Below, one piece after another: positions 7,139 to 15,313 of a DNA stretch of 36,389 nt (its first letter is position 1; every line of letters begins with the position of its first letter). Below the pieces are notes generated by a model. It had not been told where the DNA came from. It was given only the letters and a program-made list of their open reading frames with translations, and searched no databases. This stretch comes from a virus. The DNA lies in IMG/VR virus record IMGVR_UViG_3300023174_000379, positions 1-36,389 of that record. One strand, 5' to 3'. Position numbers and translations under genes: made by a program.

Positions 7139-8377
7139 TTATTCTTCCTTTTTAGATTTCCAAGAAACTTGTTTAGAACTCTTTTTACGCTTCATTCCGG
7201 AGCGGGTACATTGTGACGGTGTTGGGCGACACGCCGGATATTTACTGCGTTTTTCACCTTCTCCACGACCGCAAGTTTTACAGGTTTTCTTTCCTGTTTT
7301 CTTATCTTTACGGCAGGTATTACAGTCTACCCATCCCTTACTTTTTCCTTTTGCACCATGGCGAGAAAACCATCCATGAAGACCCTTTGATTTTTCTTTT
7401 GAAAAATCTGATTTTTCATCTAATTCACTTAGTTCTTCAATTAAGTCTTCATCAAGTTCTAAATCTTCTTCCAATTCCTCTTCTTTTATATTACCTTTTT
7501 TTTTACGGCACCTCACCAAGTAGCCGGAAGCATATGCAGAAGGCCATACTTTATATTTTGCTTTTGCTCTATAATAACAAGCATCTTTTTTTGCTTCTTC
7601 AATAACATTTTGAAGTTGTAATATCTCTTCTTCAATACTCATATCACTATCATATGCTTGAAATTTTAGATTTGATAAAGTTTCTAGATATCCACCATTA
7701 CGTAGCATTTTAAATACAAGATTTTCGGTGGAATATTCTCCACCTGTTTCTAATCCGGCTTGACGATATCGTTTTATCTTTTTCTTTAGATTATCAATAC
7801 CAGTTTTTGCTTTTTGGAAGTCTTTTTTGAATATTAATTCAGAAAGTTTGTTTATTTGTTCTATAAAATTTTCAGTTTTGCGAGCAACATCTTCATAATC
7901 AACATCTTGTCTTTTAAATGTTGGTTGGGAAACCCATTTATCATTTAATATTGAATAAACACCGGTAGAATAATGAGGTTCATTTGTATCTTGTATATAA
8001 ACTTCAACTTCGTGACCAAGTATTGTAATATTGTGATTTTTATTCCACATTTCTTTTTTAGCATTGAAATAATCTTCAAATGCTTTACGATACTCTTCTG
8101 GTATTTCATTAAAATCTAATAAAACATGTAAATCTACGTCAGAAAACTGATTCCAATTAAAATTGGCTATTGAGCCAGTTAAAATTATATCTTTTATGTT
8201 TAAAGGGTGTTCAAAGCCATGAATAAAATCTTCTGCTATCTTTTTTAATTTTAAACTTATATTATGATTAAGTTTTTTTGTACTTGGAACCCACAATTTA
8301 GGATAAAGATCACTCTTCGGTGCTAAAACCGAAGGATCAACGTTAGATTTTATATGATTTTTTTCGTTTTCCATCAT
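7139..8377 (-). CDS. nucleotidyltransferase domain fused to DUF5872-like Cys/Lys-rich tail
   Basis: 412 residues. LTGSIANFNWNQFSDVDLHV at 67-84 is the polymerase-beta-type nucleotidyltransferase signature (G68-S69, D80, D82). Around 270-300 is YRAKAKYKVWPSAYASGYLV followed by RCRKK, a motif seen in many marine phage structural proteins. The tail has GWVDCNTCRKDKKTGKKTC and YPACRPTPSQC, resembling DUF5872. The combination suggests nucleotidyl transfer to RNA or protein by a virion-packaged or assembly protein; the acceptor is unknown. Overlaps the next upstream gene by 4 bases. Confidence 0.65.
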   Translation of the reverse strand: MMENEKNHIKSNVDPSVLAPKSDLYPKLWVPSTKKLNHNISLKLKKIAEDFIHGFEHPLNIKDIILTGSIANFNWNQFSDVDLHVLLDFNEIPEEYRKAFEDYFNAKKEMWNKNHNITILGHEVEVYIQDTNEPHYSTGVYSILNDKWVSQPTFKRQDVDYEDVARKTENFIEQINKLSELIFKKDFQKAKTGIDNLKKKIKRYRQAGLETGGEYSTENLVFKMLRNGGYLETLSNLKFQAYDSDMSIEEEILQLQNVIEEAKKDACYYRAKAKYKVWPSAYASGYLVRCRKKKGNIKEEELEEDLELDEDLIEELSELDEKSDFSKEKSKGLHGWFSRHGAKGKSKGWVDCNTCRKDKKTGKKTCKTCGRGEGEKRSKYPACRPTPSQCTRSGMKRKKSSKQVSWKSKKEE

Positions 8378-8592
8378 TTTTCTATCTTTTTTAGTTTTTT
8401 ATAGTAATTAGGATCTTCGGTTAAATGATCTTTAGCTATTTCTTTAGCCACTTCACGATCTTTTGTGTGTTCTGTTTCGTGTTTGATACCAATTTCTAAT
8501 TGTTGAGGATCAAAATCACTATCCGGACGATTATCACCGGCCCCACCGATCAATTTTTCAGCATTTTTTATAATAATTTTAATTTTTTCCAT
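8374..8592 (-). CDS. DUF5661-family protein
   Basis: 72 residues. The segment QLEIGIKHETEHTKDREVAK and then DHLTEDPNYYKKL matches DUF5661, whose conserved Glu/His residues (GIKxExEHTxD and DHLxEDPxYY) are intact. The family is common in phages and its function is unknown. Coupled to the nucleotidyltransferase gene by a 4-base overlap. Confidence 0.7.
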   Translation of the reverse strand: MEKIKIIIKNAEKLIGGAGDNRPDSDFDPQQLEIGIKHETEHTKDREVAKEIAKDHLTEDPNYYKKLKKIEK

Positions 8593-8598
8593 AAATTT

Positions 8599-9195
8599 TC
8601 ACTTTTTTGGTGGCAAAACTCTTGAAATTTTTCCAAGCACCGGTGTATCATCTTCTAAAATGCTAAAAACTTCCCAAGTTGCTCCGCAAACTGCTTCACA
8701 GCCATATCTTTCTGCAGACTTTACTTGAAAATCTTCAACATTCTGAATTAAATTTGGTTTTCCATAATCACACCAGAATAATTTTCCTTCAAAATCTTGA
8801 TAAACACACACAGCATGAGAAGAATATGTATCATCAGGCCATTTTCCTTTCATTGTGAAAAAAGAAAACCACACTTTTTTTGCTAATTTTGATTTTTTAA
8901 TTGCCGTACACCAATAAATTGCATGATCGTCACAATCTCCAAAGAAAACTTTATTTTCTAATCGGCATTGTATTGTTCTTGGATGTATCATATAGTCATT
9001 GAACACGTTGGCTATGTTGTCATGCTTATAAAACTTTCCGTAGTTCAACGCTTTCATTATATTTTCAAAATTATAATAAATTGAAACTTTGCATTTTGGA
9101 AGGTTTTGTGAAATTTTCATAGTTAAAATATAATAAATTTTATTAAACCAAGTAAAATTGTAAATAAATTTTATAAATCTATCTTTAAACTTCAC
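8599..9195 (-). CDS. transglutaminase-like cysteine protein
   Basis: 198 residues. GDCDDHAIYW near 85-95, SHAVCVY near 122-128 and FWCDYGKP near 142-149 give an ordered Cys-His-Asp set typical of transglutaminase-like cysteine peptidases. Phage members are thought to act in virion maturation or peptidoglycan contact. Starts at GTG in a GTGA overlap with the NUDIX gene, preceded by a strong GGAGG. Confidence 0.65.
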   Translation of the reverse strand: MKFKDRFIKFIYNFTWFNKIYYILTMKISQNLPKCKVSIYYNFENIMKALNYGKFYKHDNIANVFNDYMIHPRTIQCRLENKVFFGDCDDHAIYWCTAIKKSKLAKKVWFSFFTMKGKWPDDTYSSHAVCVYQDFEGKLFWCDYGKPNLIQNVEDFQVKSAERYGCEAVCGATWEVFSILEDDTPVLGKISRVLPPKK

Positions 9196-9614
9196 ATCAA
9201 GTCCTCCAAAGCAGCTGCTATTATATGTGGTAAATCTGGAACCACTTTATATTTAGATAATTCTTTTGGATTAATCCATTTAAAATCACTATGTTCAAAA
9301 TCTAACTTTGGCTCTCCTTTAAATTTTGTAGTGTAATAAAAAGCATGATGTTTTTCTTTGCTAACTTTTGGAAGAAAAACTAAATCTTTTGGAGAAACTA
9401 TTAAATTTGCTTCTTCTTTGCATTCTCTACATGCTGCTTCAAGGGGATCTTCTTCTACTTCTAGTTTACCACCAGGCAATCCATAATGATCTGGCATCCA
9501 TTTGTCTGTAGAAGAGCGTTTCAATATTAAAACGTTACCATCTTTTAGTATGACAACGTGGGCACTTTGAAAATTTTTATTTGTATCTTGAACTTTTACA
9601 ATAATTTTAGACAT
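9192..9614 (-). CDS. NUDIX hydrolase
   Basis: 140 residues. The Nudix box runs from G49 (LPGGKLEVEEDPLEA then CRECKEEANL): E55, R63, E64, E67 and E68 are in register; only the usual glycine at position 70 is Asn. Hydrolyses nucleoside diphosphate-X compounds using Mg2+; exact substrate unknown (oxidised NTPs or ADP-sugars are usual). It is the first gene after a strong hairpin, so probably starts a transcription unit. Confidence 0.85.
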   Translation of the reverse strand: MSKIIVKVQDTNKNFQSAHVVILKDGNVLILKRSSTDKWMPDHYGLPGGKLEVEEDPLEAACRECKEEANLIVSPKDLVFLPKVSKEKHHAFYYTTKFKGEPKLDFEHSDFKWINPKELSKYKVVPDLPHIIAAALEDLM

Positions 9615-9621
9615 AAAAATA

Positions 9622-9653
9622 CCCCGGTAGACTAAATAAATAGTTTACCGGGG
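9622..9653 (-). terminator. strong 13-pair hairpin, probable terminator for leftward transcription
   Basis: CCCCGGTAGACTA pairs with TAGTTTACCGGGG (one G-T) around the loop AATAAA. On the minus strand the hairpin is followed by TATTTTTA, as in an intrinsic terminator. It lies between the GDL protein at 9658 and the NUDIX gene. Its upper part is one of the CTA-AATAAA-TAG motifs. Confidence 0.7.
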
Positions 9654-9657
9654 CTGA

Positions 9658-9867
9658 TTATGATAGTTTTTGTAGACAGTCTATTGGAACATCTTTAATA
9701 TATATGTTTTCTGTTTGTACTAAAATGTCATATAATTTTAATAGATTTTTTGCCTTAACTATTATTGCTAATTGAATTTTTATTGCTGATAGTGGTTTAT
9801 AAATTACTAAATCACCGACATTATAAGATTCAGTCTGAGTCTTTTTTATCATCATCAGATGTATCAT
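9658..9867 (-). CDS. GDL-family small protein (left-block member)
   Basis: 69 residues. SYNVGDLVIYKPL near 14-26 is the family's N-terminal motif; the end (DVPIDCLQKLS) resembles the subfamily that ends in an I-x-K-L type tail rather than HYPVVK. The reading frame starts 38 bases inside the upstream gene. No ribosome site is evident, so coupling is likely. Confidence 0.6.
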   Translation of the reverse strand: MIHLMMIKKTQTESYNVGDLVIYKPLSAIKIQLAIIVKAKNLLKLYDILVQTENIYIKDVPIDCLQKLS

Positions 9868-10393
9868 AATAGTAATAATAATCTACATCTGTAGAGTTGT
9901 TATAATCAAATTTTACATTGTAGTCATCATAATAAGAATCATATTTTTCATCGTAATTAATATTATCTTTTGGTGGCGACTTTGCATCCCACTGATTTGG
10001 ATCGTCAATTTTTTGAGGCTTTTCTTTTTGCCCAAAGACTTTTTTCAACATCTCGTGTGTTGATTTCTTTTTAAAGGCTTCCCATTCTTGTAATTCTTTT
10101 CCGGCTTGTGCCATGTTAAAACGAAGATTTGCAGCAGATTGAGAAGAGCGAATTAAGTGATCTGATTTAAACCATTGATAATATTCTCCAGCAGAAAGAT
10201 GTCCTAAACCATCAGGGAATTTTACTTTTACTGCATATAAAAATTCTCCTGGTCTATCTTCGTCATCAGAAATAAAATTAATAACACCAATCTTATCAAG
10301 ATATTCTTGATATATATCTCTTGAATTGCTCCATTGATTCCATCTTAAATCTGGTGTTGGAGTAATTTGAACCCAATCTCCTACTTTGAACAT
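9830..10393 (-). CDS. GDW-type SH3-like domain protein with disordered Tyr/Asp tail
   Basis: 187 residues. N-terminal FKVGDWVQITPTPDLRWN, then IGVINFI and YAVKVKF, arranged like the short GDL proteins but longer, followed from about 120 by a low-complexity Asp/Tyr/Lys tail (YYDDYNVKFDYNN, then runs of YY and DD). The ATG has GGGAGAAAGTAA upstream and immediately follows the stop of a tiny membrane ORF. Possibly a virion or DNA-binding accessory protein; function unknown. Confidence 0.65.
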   Translation of the reverse strand: MFKVGDWVQITPTPDLRWNQWSNSRDIYQEYLDKIGVINFISDDEDRPGEFLYAVKVKFPDGLGHLSAGEYYQWFKSDHLIRSSQSAANLRFNMAQAGKELQEWEAFKKKSTHEMLKKVFGQKEKPQKIDDPNQWDAKSPPKDNINYDEKYDSYYDDYNVKFDYNNSTDVDYYYYYDTSDDDKKDSD

Positions 10394-10489
10394 TTACTTT
10401 CTCCCTTTGATAATGAAAAATAAAAATAATAAATGCGGCATCAACATTATACCAACAAAGATTCCAAAATATAAGCTAAAGAGATCCAC
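10394..10489 (-). CDS. possible 31-residue membrane peptide
   Basis: GTG at 10489 begins VDLFSLYFGIFVGIMLM and PHLLFLFFIIKGRK, ending directly before the next ATG. It is in the same frame as the zinc-ribbon gene upstream, separated by one TAA and one codon, so it could also be reached by stop readthrough. One hydrophobic stretch with a basic end. No independent ribosome site is clear. Confidence 0.4.
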   Translation of the reverse strand: MDLFSLYFGIFVGIMLMPHLLFLFFIIKGRK

Positions 10490-10492
10490 ATA

Positions 10493-10810
10493 TTAAATAT
10501 ACACTTTATATGTGTGACGGCACTTTGGACATTTTGAATGTACTTTGCTTTCACCTTCTGTGATTAAACTATAAGTTTCTACATTACAATCTTTGCAAAA
10601 TGGATTAGCAAATGCTTGTTGCTTTTCCATTAACTCTTCTGGTGTATCAACAAAAAAATCCTCTGGGGAATATTCTTTTGCTAAATATTCATTCCAGTAT
10701 TTTTGCAGTTCTTCTTCTTGATCTTTGTCCATTTTAAATACCGTAAAATCCTTTGGTGAAAGCGATAGCTTGTATGAAGCTATAATTGAAGCAAGTAGGT
10801 CAGTAAACAT
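10493..10810 (-). CDS. zinc-ribbon protein
   Basis: About 105 residues from the ATG at 10810, which has GGTGAT upstream; a TTG start 12 bases earlier is less likely. Two Cys pairs, CKDC and CPKC, 18 residues apart near the C-terminus, form a probable zinc ribbon. The N-terminal part is helical and acidic (MDKDQEEELQKYWNEY). Possible nucleic-acid or protein adapter. Confidence 0.6.
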   Translation of the reverse strand: MFTDLLASIIASYKLSLSPKDFTVFKMDKDQEEELQKYWNEYLAKEYSPEDFFVDTPEELMEKQQAFANPFCKDCNVETYSLITEGESKVHSKCPKCRHTYKVYI

Positions 10811-10824
10811 TTTTATCACCAATA

Positions 10825-11754
10825 TTAATTAATAATTCCAAAATCATTTCGCATTTTTAAAACGGCTAAATTTTTTCCTTTTGCTTCTACGTCAACATCA
10901 ACTTTATTTTCAAGAATCAATTCTTTTTGAATATCTGGAATATAACTGATATAATAACTGTGCTTGCGTCGTTCAGTAAATGAACCGTTTTCCATACCGA
11001 TTTCGGTATTGCTAAGATGCTGAAGAGGCTTAATGTTTCCCCATGTTTTGATTGCCTCGCCACACGCAGTAGAAACGTCCATGTTGCCCGTATTGAACGT
11101 ATGGTGGTGTGAGTCCCACACGATTGGTGTACCGGTTTTATCGTGGATTTTAAGAAGCTCTAAAACATTGTAAGAACTTTCATCATTCTCAAGCGTTAAA
11201 CGTTTACGCGTCTGTTCGGGCAAAGAATTAATTGTTGCAATTGCTCGTTCAACGTTGCCACGTTTACCGCCATGTATATTGATGGCGTAATAAGGTGAAT
11301 GTTCAAATCCCATTTGATCAAACATCCAAGCGTGGTAATTTAATTCTTTAATTGTATTTGCAATTACATTATCACTGTCGCTGCTGATAACAGCAAATTG
11401 ACCGGGATGACAGGTTACACGAATATCATTCTTCTTGAACATATCGCCAAGAAGTTTAAACTTACTTAGAAGTTCAGAATTATTTTTAGCAAGTTCTTCG
11501 TTGAATTCAAATAGGGGAAGAACATTACTTGACATACGAAATGATTTGATATTGGCAGCATTAAGCTTTGGAACCAACTTCAATAATTCATTTACATTAT
11601 GTAAATAAGTTTGTTTGATTTGTTCTTGTGAATATTTGCCTTTATTAAAGGCACCAAGCTGCAATAGATTTTCATCAACGGAGTTTTCATAAACAATTGA
11701 ACCATCGCGTTTTGTCCGTGGTTCAAGCCATTGGCAACATACAGTAAGTGACAT
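10825..11754 (-). CDS. uvsE: UV DNA damage endonuclease (UvsE/UvdE family)
   Basis: 309 residues. The start is set at 11754 because GGAGG lies just upstream; a longer frame to 11781 lacks one. Family blocks: LTVCCQWLEPR, RMSSNVLPLF, VTCHPGQFAVISS, NIHGGKRGN, LENDESSYNVLEL and PIVWDSHHHTFN, the metal-binding TIM-barrel residues. The enzyme nicks 5' to UV photoproducts independently of excision nuclease. Codon choice is slightly more GC-rich than its neighbours, suggesting recent acquisition. Confidence 0.9.
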   Translation of the reverse strand: MSLTVCCQWLEPRTKRDGSIVYENSVDENLLQLGAFNKGKYSQEQIKQTYLHNVNELLKLVPKLNAANIKSFRMSSNVLPLFEFNEELAKNNSELLSKFKLLGDMFKKNDIRVTCHPGQFAVISSDSDNVIANTIKELNYHAWMFDQMGFEHSPYYAINIHGGKRGNVERAIATINSLPEQTRKRLTLENDESSYNVLELLKIHDKTGTPIVWDSHHHTFNTGNMDVSTACGEAIKTWGNIKPLQHLSNTEIGMENGSFTERRKHSYYISYIPDIQKELILENKVDVDVEAKGKNLAVLKMRNDFGIIN

Positions 11755-11805
11755 GCGACCTCCAAAGTCGGAGGTTAGCACGTTGGTTTCAGAGATGCAA
11801 CCGCA

Positions 11806-12063
11806 TCACTTTTGAATTGGATAGTGTTGAATATATCCGTCAAGAATCATTTTTCTTAACGAAGAGTTTAATATTGATGTGCTTCTCATTTCACTAGAAA
11901 TTGATTCTCCATCAAGTGCCCATTCAATAGTAGAAATATTATTTTGAATATTGGTTATAATTCCTCTTCTGCGAAGAAATTCATCAATTTTTAAAGGATT
12001 AGGAATTTGTTGAATCAACAAATCGCCAATACTGATAATTTTAAATTCATATGTATTTGGCAT
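11806..12063 (-). CDS. GDL-family small protein (left-block member)
   Basis: 85 residues. EFKIISIGDLLIQQIP near the start, RGIITNIQNNISTIEWAL in the middle and an end YIQHYPIQK give all three family signatures. Begins in a TAATG overlap with the coiled-coil gene upstream. Confidence 0.65.
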   Translation of the reverse strand: MPNTYEFKIISIGDLLIQQIPNPLKIDEFLRRRGIITNIQNNISTIEWALDGESISSEMRSTSILNSSLRKMILDGYIQHYPIQK

Positions 12064-12269
12064 TAAACTTCATCCGTGTAAAGAATTATTTCAGAAAGTA
12101 TTTTAATCTTTTCAAGAGCTAATTTTAATACTTCATCAGCATCTTCTACGGTGCCTTTATTTTTGTATTTTTTTGAAGCAGCATCCCATTTTTCTTCAAA
12201 CTCTTCCAATTCTTGAAGTTTTAATTGTAATTCTAATTGTTTGAATATAGGAGGTTTAAGTTTTTTCAT
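12063..12269 (-). CDS. coiled-coil hypothetical protein
   Basis: 68 residues, nearly all helical and charged (FKQLELQLKLQELEEFEEK, then KALEKIKILSEIIL-like repeats). Sits between two GDL-family genes with one-base spacing. Function unknown. Confidence 0.6.
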   Translation of the reverse strand: MKKLKPPIFKQLELQLKLQELEEFEEKWDAASKKYKNKGTVEDADEVLKLALEKIKILSEIILYTDEV

Positions 12270-12270
12270 T

Positions 12271-12498
12271 TTATTTCACCACTGGATGATGACCAAATAT
12301 TTCGTTTTCAATACGCCATTTAATAATAGATTCAAAAATTTCTGTTTCAAGAGCCATATCATTCCATAGCACAGAATAAACAAATTCTTTATCCAGAGGA
12401 TCAAAATATATACCAGTTATTAAGCCAGAAGATAAATTTAATCCATCAATATATTCTGTTAATAAATCTCCTATGGAATATAGTGCTTTTTCATTCAT
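12271..12498 (-). CDS. GDL-family small protein (left-block member)
   Basis: 75 residues. LYSIGDLLTEYI near the start, SGLITGIYFDPLDKEFVYSV and LWND in the middle, and the classic tail GHHPVVK. Overlaps the next upstream gene by 8 bases. Confidence 0.7.
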   Translation of the reverse strand: MNEKALYSIGDLLTEYIDGLNLSSGLITGIYFDPLDKEFVYSVLWNDMALETEIFESIIKWRIENEIFGHHPVVK

Positions 12499-12742
12499 TT
12501 TGTTTTATAATCTTCATAACATTTTTATGGTTAAAAGTTTCTTTAAGGCGCCTTAGAAGAGTTGTTGCGGAAAACCAATCATTCATTTCTGTCTTTGCCC
12601 AATATACATGATAAATATTTTTATTGTGGTCTATCTCGTATATTATTCCAATATCGTGTCTTGATTTATCTAAATCGGCAGGACAATAATGTAATAAATC
12701 TCCAATTGAAATATTGTTTAATATATTTTTAGTGCTCTTCAT
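12491..12742 (-). CDS. GDL-family small protein (left-block member)
   Basis: About 83 residues from the ATG at 12742, which has AGAGGA upstream; a GTG 18 bases earlier extends the frame. NISIGDLLHYCP, HDIGIIYEID and YHVYWAK match the family; the C-terminus is basic and lacks HYPVVK. Confidence 0.65.
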   Translation of the reverse strand: MKSTKNILNNISIGDLLHYCPADLDKSRHDIGIIYEIDHNKNIYHVYWAKTEMNDWFSATTLLRRLKETFNHKNVMKIIKQNE

Positions 12743-12777
12743 TGATTCCTCTTGGAGCACACTACCAAGACAATAGC

Positions 12778-13116
12778 TCAGGTGTCAAATGATTCTTCGC
12801 TTTCTTGTGCTTCTTCGTCATCAAAATCTTGAGGTTCTTCAATCTGATCGCTGTTGTTCTGTTCAACCATATATTCCATTACAGAATGCATATAATCGCT
12901 TGCAAGAGTTATATAAGCAGAAATCCATCCAGGTAATTCATCGTTCTTATCAAATGATTTATAAATGATTAAACCATTTTTTATCATATCACGAAGTTCG
13001 CCTTTTGCCATTTGACCTTCATGATCTGGTTTTTTCATATCTTCACTTTTTAAACTTTGAGCATTTTCAATCTCTTGTTCAATCATTTCCAATAAAATTT
13101 TATTATCTATTTTCAT
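12778..13116 (-). CDS. virion-associated type small acidic protein
   Basis: 112 residues. The block EGQMAKGELRDMIKNG and LPGWISAYITLASDYMHSV matches a small protein found repeatedly in marine T4-like phages, generally near structural genes. The C-terminus is strongly acidic (FDDEEAQESEESFD). Function unknown. Confidence 0.6.
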   Translation of the reverse strand: MKIDNKILLEMIEQEIENAQSLKSEDMKKPDHEGQMAKGELRDMIKNGLIIYKSFDKNDELPGWISAYITLASDYMHSVMEYMVEQNNSDQIEEPQDFDDEEAQESEESFDT

Positions 13117-13135
13117 AATGATCCCTTATTTAATA

Positions 13136-14365
13136 TCATTTAGTGAAGAGAGTTGATTTTGCGTGGTCTAGCACATTCAACATTTCATTAAATATTTGTA
13201 TCATCATCTTTACATCCACTAGAGCATCATGTGCGTTTTCTGGATTTATTTTTATAGTTTTTGCTAAATCACCGAGTTTAGCAGAAAATTTTGTTCTATC
13301 TTCAAGATTAGTTTGAAGAGCATTTGTGGTGCCTATGCGCATTAGATGAGTTATTAGTTTTTTAAAGTCTTCTTGTGAGTAGCCTTCTTCTTTTGCAATA
13401 CTTAATAATTGCTGCTTTAGACCTTTAAGATCTAATTTTTCAAAACTATTTGCAAGCTCTGGTTTTAATTGTGATAAAGCATTAAGAAGTGCCTGTTCTT
13501 CTGAAGGTTTGTTATCTTGTTTTAGTTGATCTTCATATTTTACTAATAATTGTTCTAAAGATTGCTTATATACATTTTTTGCTACCATCAAGCTGTCAAG
13601 CAGAAGAATATTATCTTCTGGATCTGGTGGCTCACCTTTTTTTCTTTTTACGTGTATTAGTGGAGATTTTAAGCCATAAACAGAACAACGTTCATTAATC
13701 ATGTTCGCATCAAATGTTATGTTATGCGCGCATAAAATAATTTTTTTATCTTTACTAGATGATAATTGTTGTATATCGTTAAGAAACTTAATTAACATGT
13801 CTTTCTCAGACATTTGTGGAACTTTTTCAAGATAATGATTCATTGATAAAACTTCGCGCGGATCAACTGCTTCTATTTCATCTTGAACTCTTTTCTTCTT
13901 TGCCTCATACTCTTCTGGAGTATATTCACCCTTTTGATTTTTTAATTCTATAGTTTCCAAAGATTTGTTTTTACTAGCCATCATTTTATCTTTGGTAGCT
14001 TTAAATTCAGGAGTTTCTATTGGGTTTGTTGCGTCTTTTTCAAGTTCTGTATATTTTTTTTCTTGTGGATCGTATTTACCATAATTGAATCTGTTTAAAG
14101 ATTCTGGAGTTAAAAAGGCTACGATATTTTCATCTTTTGGATTTGACCCGCCAACTATTGAATAAGCTAGTTGTACAATTTGATCAACCTTTGCACTGGT
14201 ACCTGTTGTTTCAGTATCAAAATAAACAATAGAACCTTTTTGTATATCCTCTTTTAATTTTTTAATTTCTTCAATTTGTTGCTCAATGCTATCGCTTTCA
14301 AAAGCAAATTTTTCTGCTTCATCAATATAATGTCGCCAATTTTCAAATAATTTTTTAAAACTCAT
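13136..14365 (-). CDS. DEDDh-type 3'-5' exonuclease
   Basis: 409 residues. VYFDTETTG at 47-55 supplies motif I (D50, E52), CAHNITFDANM near 215-225 motif II, and NAHDALVDVKMM near 378-389 motif III (H, D). This is the DnaQ/RNase T fold. Compared with usual family length (about 200) it carries a long helical insertion between motifs. Likely role: DNA repair or degradation; polymerase proofreading cannot be assumed. Confidence 0.8.
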   Translation of the reverse strand: MSFKKLFENWRHYIDEAEKFAFESDSIEQQIEEIKKLKEDIQKGSIVYFDTETTGTSAKVDQIVQLAYSIVGGSNPKDENIVAFLTPESLNRFNYGKYDPQEKKYTELEKDATNPIETPEFKATKDKMMASKNKSLETIELKNQKGEYTPEEYEAKKKRVQDEIEAVDPREVLSMNHYLEKVPQMSEKDMLIKFLNDIQQLSSSKDKKIILCAHNITFDANMINERCSVYGLKSPLIHVKRKKGEPPDPEDNILLLDSLMVAKNVYKQSLEQLLVKYEDQLKQDNKPSEEQALLNALSQLKPELANSFEKLDLKGLKQQLLSIAKEEGYSQEDFKKLITHLMRIGTTNALQTNLEDRTKFSAKLGDLAKTIKINPENAHDALVDVKMMIQIFNEMLNVLDHAKSTLFTK

Positions 14366-14378
14366 ATAGCATTAAATC

Positions 14379-14861
14379 TCATTTAAATGGCCAAATACCA
14401 TCAACACCTAGCATGCGATCAAGTTTCTTAGCTTCACTATCTATTATAGCTTTATTTTTTTGAAGAGCAGGAGTATCTGCTGATTGACCACCCATTAAAG
14501 CTTCAAGATAAGCAGTTTCATATTTTAATAATTTTGTAATTTGGGAAATAAGAGGTTCTTTGCCGGACATTTTAATATCGATCTTTTTTCCACTTAATTT
14601 TGCAGAAACAATTTTTCTTATATTGTCTGTGAATTCTTGCATTGCTATTTCACGAACTTGTTCGTCGTTTAGATCTTCAACACTACCTGCATCTTCGCCT
14701 TCTTCCATTCTTTCTGGTCTATCTAAAGTTCCTGCACGATATCCGTTTCTATGATCGCTAACATTAGTGCGGTGAAAGTGAGGAAATTTTAATATTTCGC
14801 CATCATAGTTTGGATCGGCAATAACTTTCCCCATTTCATATGCTTGATTTTGTTTTCTCAT
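14379..14861 (-). CDS. hypothetical protein, marine-phage type
   Basis: 160 residues. N-terminal RKQNQAYEMGKVIADP and HRNGYRAGTLDRPERM, an acidic linker, and helical C-terminal half ending LGVDGIWPFK. Start has GGAGAAAATAA upstream. No catalytic motif recognised; gene order suggests co-transcription with the exonuclease. Confidence 0.6.
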   Translation of the reverse strand: MRKQNQAYEMGKVIADPNYDGEILKFPHFHRTNVSDHRNGYRAGTLDRPERMEEGEDAGSVEDLNDEQVREIAMQEFTDNIRKIVSAKLSGKKIDIKMSGKEPLISQITKLLKYETAYLEALMGGQSADTPALQKNKAIIDSEAKKLDRMLGVDGIWPFK

Positions 14862-14919
14862 TTATTTTCTCCAACAAGTTCTTTAATAAATATGCTCATT
14901 CTAATTATATTATCAAAGA

Positions 14920-15312
14920 ATGAAAAAGCTTATATCACATCAAAACAGTAAAAGCATTAAAAGAATATATTTGATAATCTACGATCAGCAAGAATTTTTT
15001 GGTTATGATACTAATACACCTGTAAAAGCATTTAAAACAAAAAAACTCGCAGAAACATATGCTTCAAGCAGAAACTTTGAATTTCAAACACTTTGTATGC
15101 TTGACGAAGAAGACTTTGAAAATTATGTGTTAAGCAATAATCATTCAGATTATATAATTTCAGTAAGCGATTTTCGGGATGCTTACAGTTTTATAAAAGA
15201 AGAAATGTTAAGATTACAAAAAAGTAAAATCTCAACAACGGTATGGGAATTGCTAGAAAACATCAGACCATTTAAAGTTATACCAATTGAATATATTCCA
15301 GACTTAAAATAA
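14920..15312 (+). CDS. hypothetical protein, the only plus-strand gene of the left block
   Basis: 130 residues. Begins MKKLISHQNSKSIKRIYLI and contains an alpha/beta-looking head (YDQQEFFGYDTN, KAFKTKKLAETYASS) resembling small phage proteins that read as modified ferredoxin-like folds, but no family is recognised. It is divergent from the 14861 gene across a 58-base AT-rich gap containing AATAAATA, and converges on the metallopeptidase gene at 15314 with a 1-base gap. No strong ribosome site. Confidence 0.6.
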   Translation: MKKLISHQNSKSIKRIYLIIYDQQEFFGYDTNTPVKAFKTKKLAETYASSRNFEFQTLCMLDEEDFENYVLSNNHSDYIISVSDFRDAYSFIKEEMLRLQKSKISTTVWELLENIRPFKVIPIEYIPDLK

Positions 15313-15313
15313 G

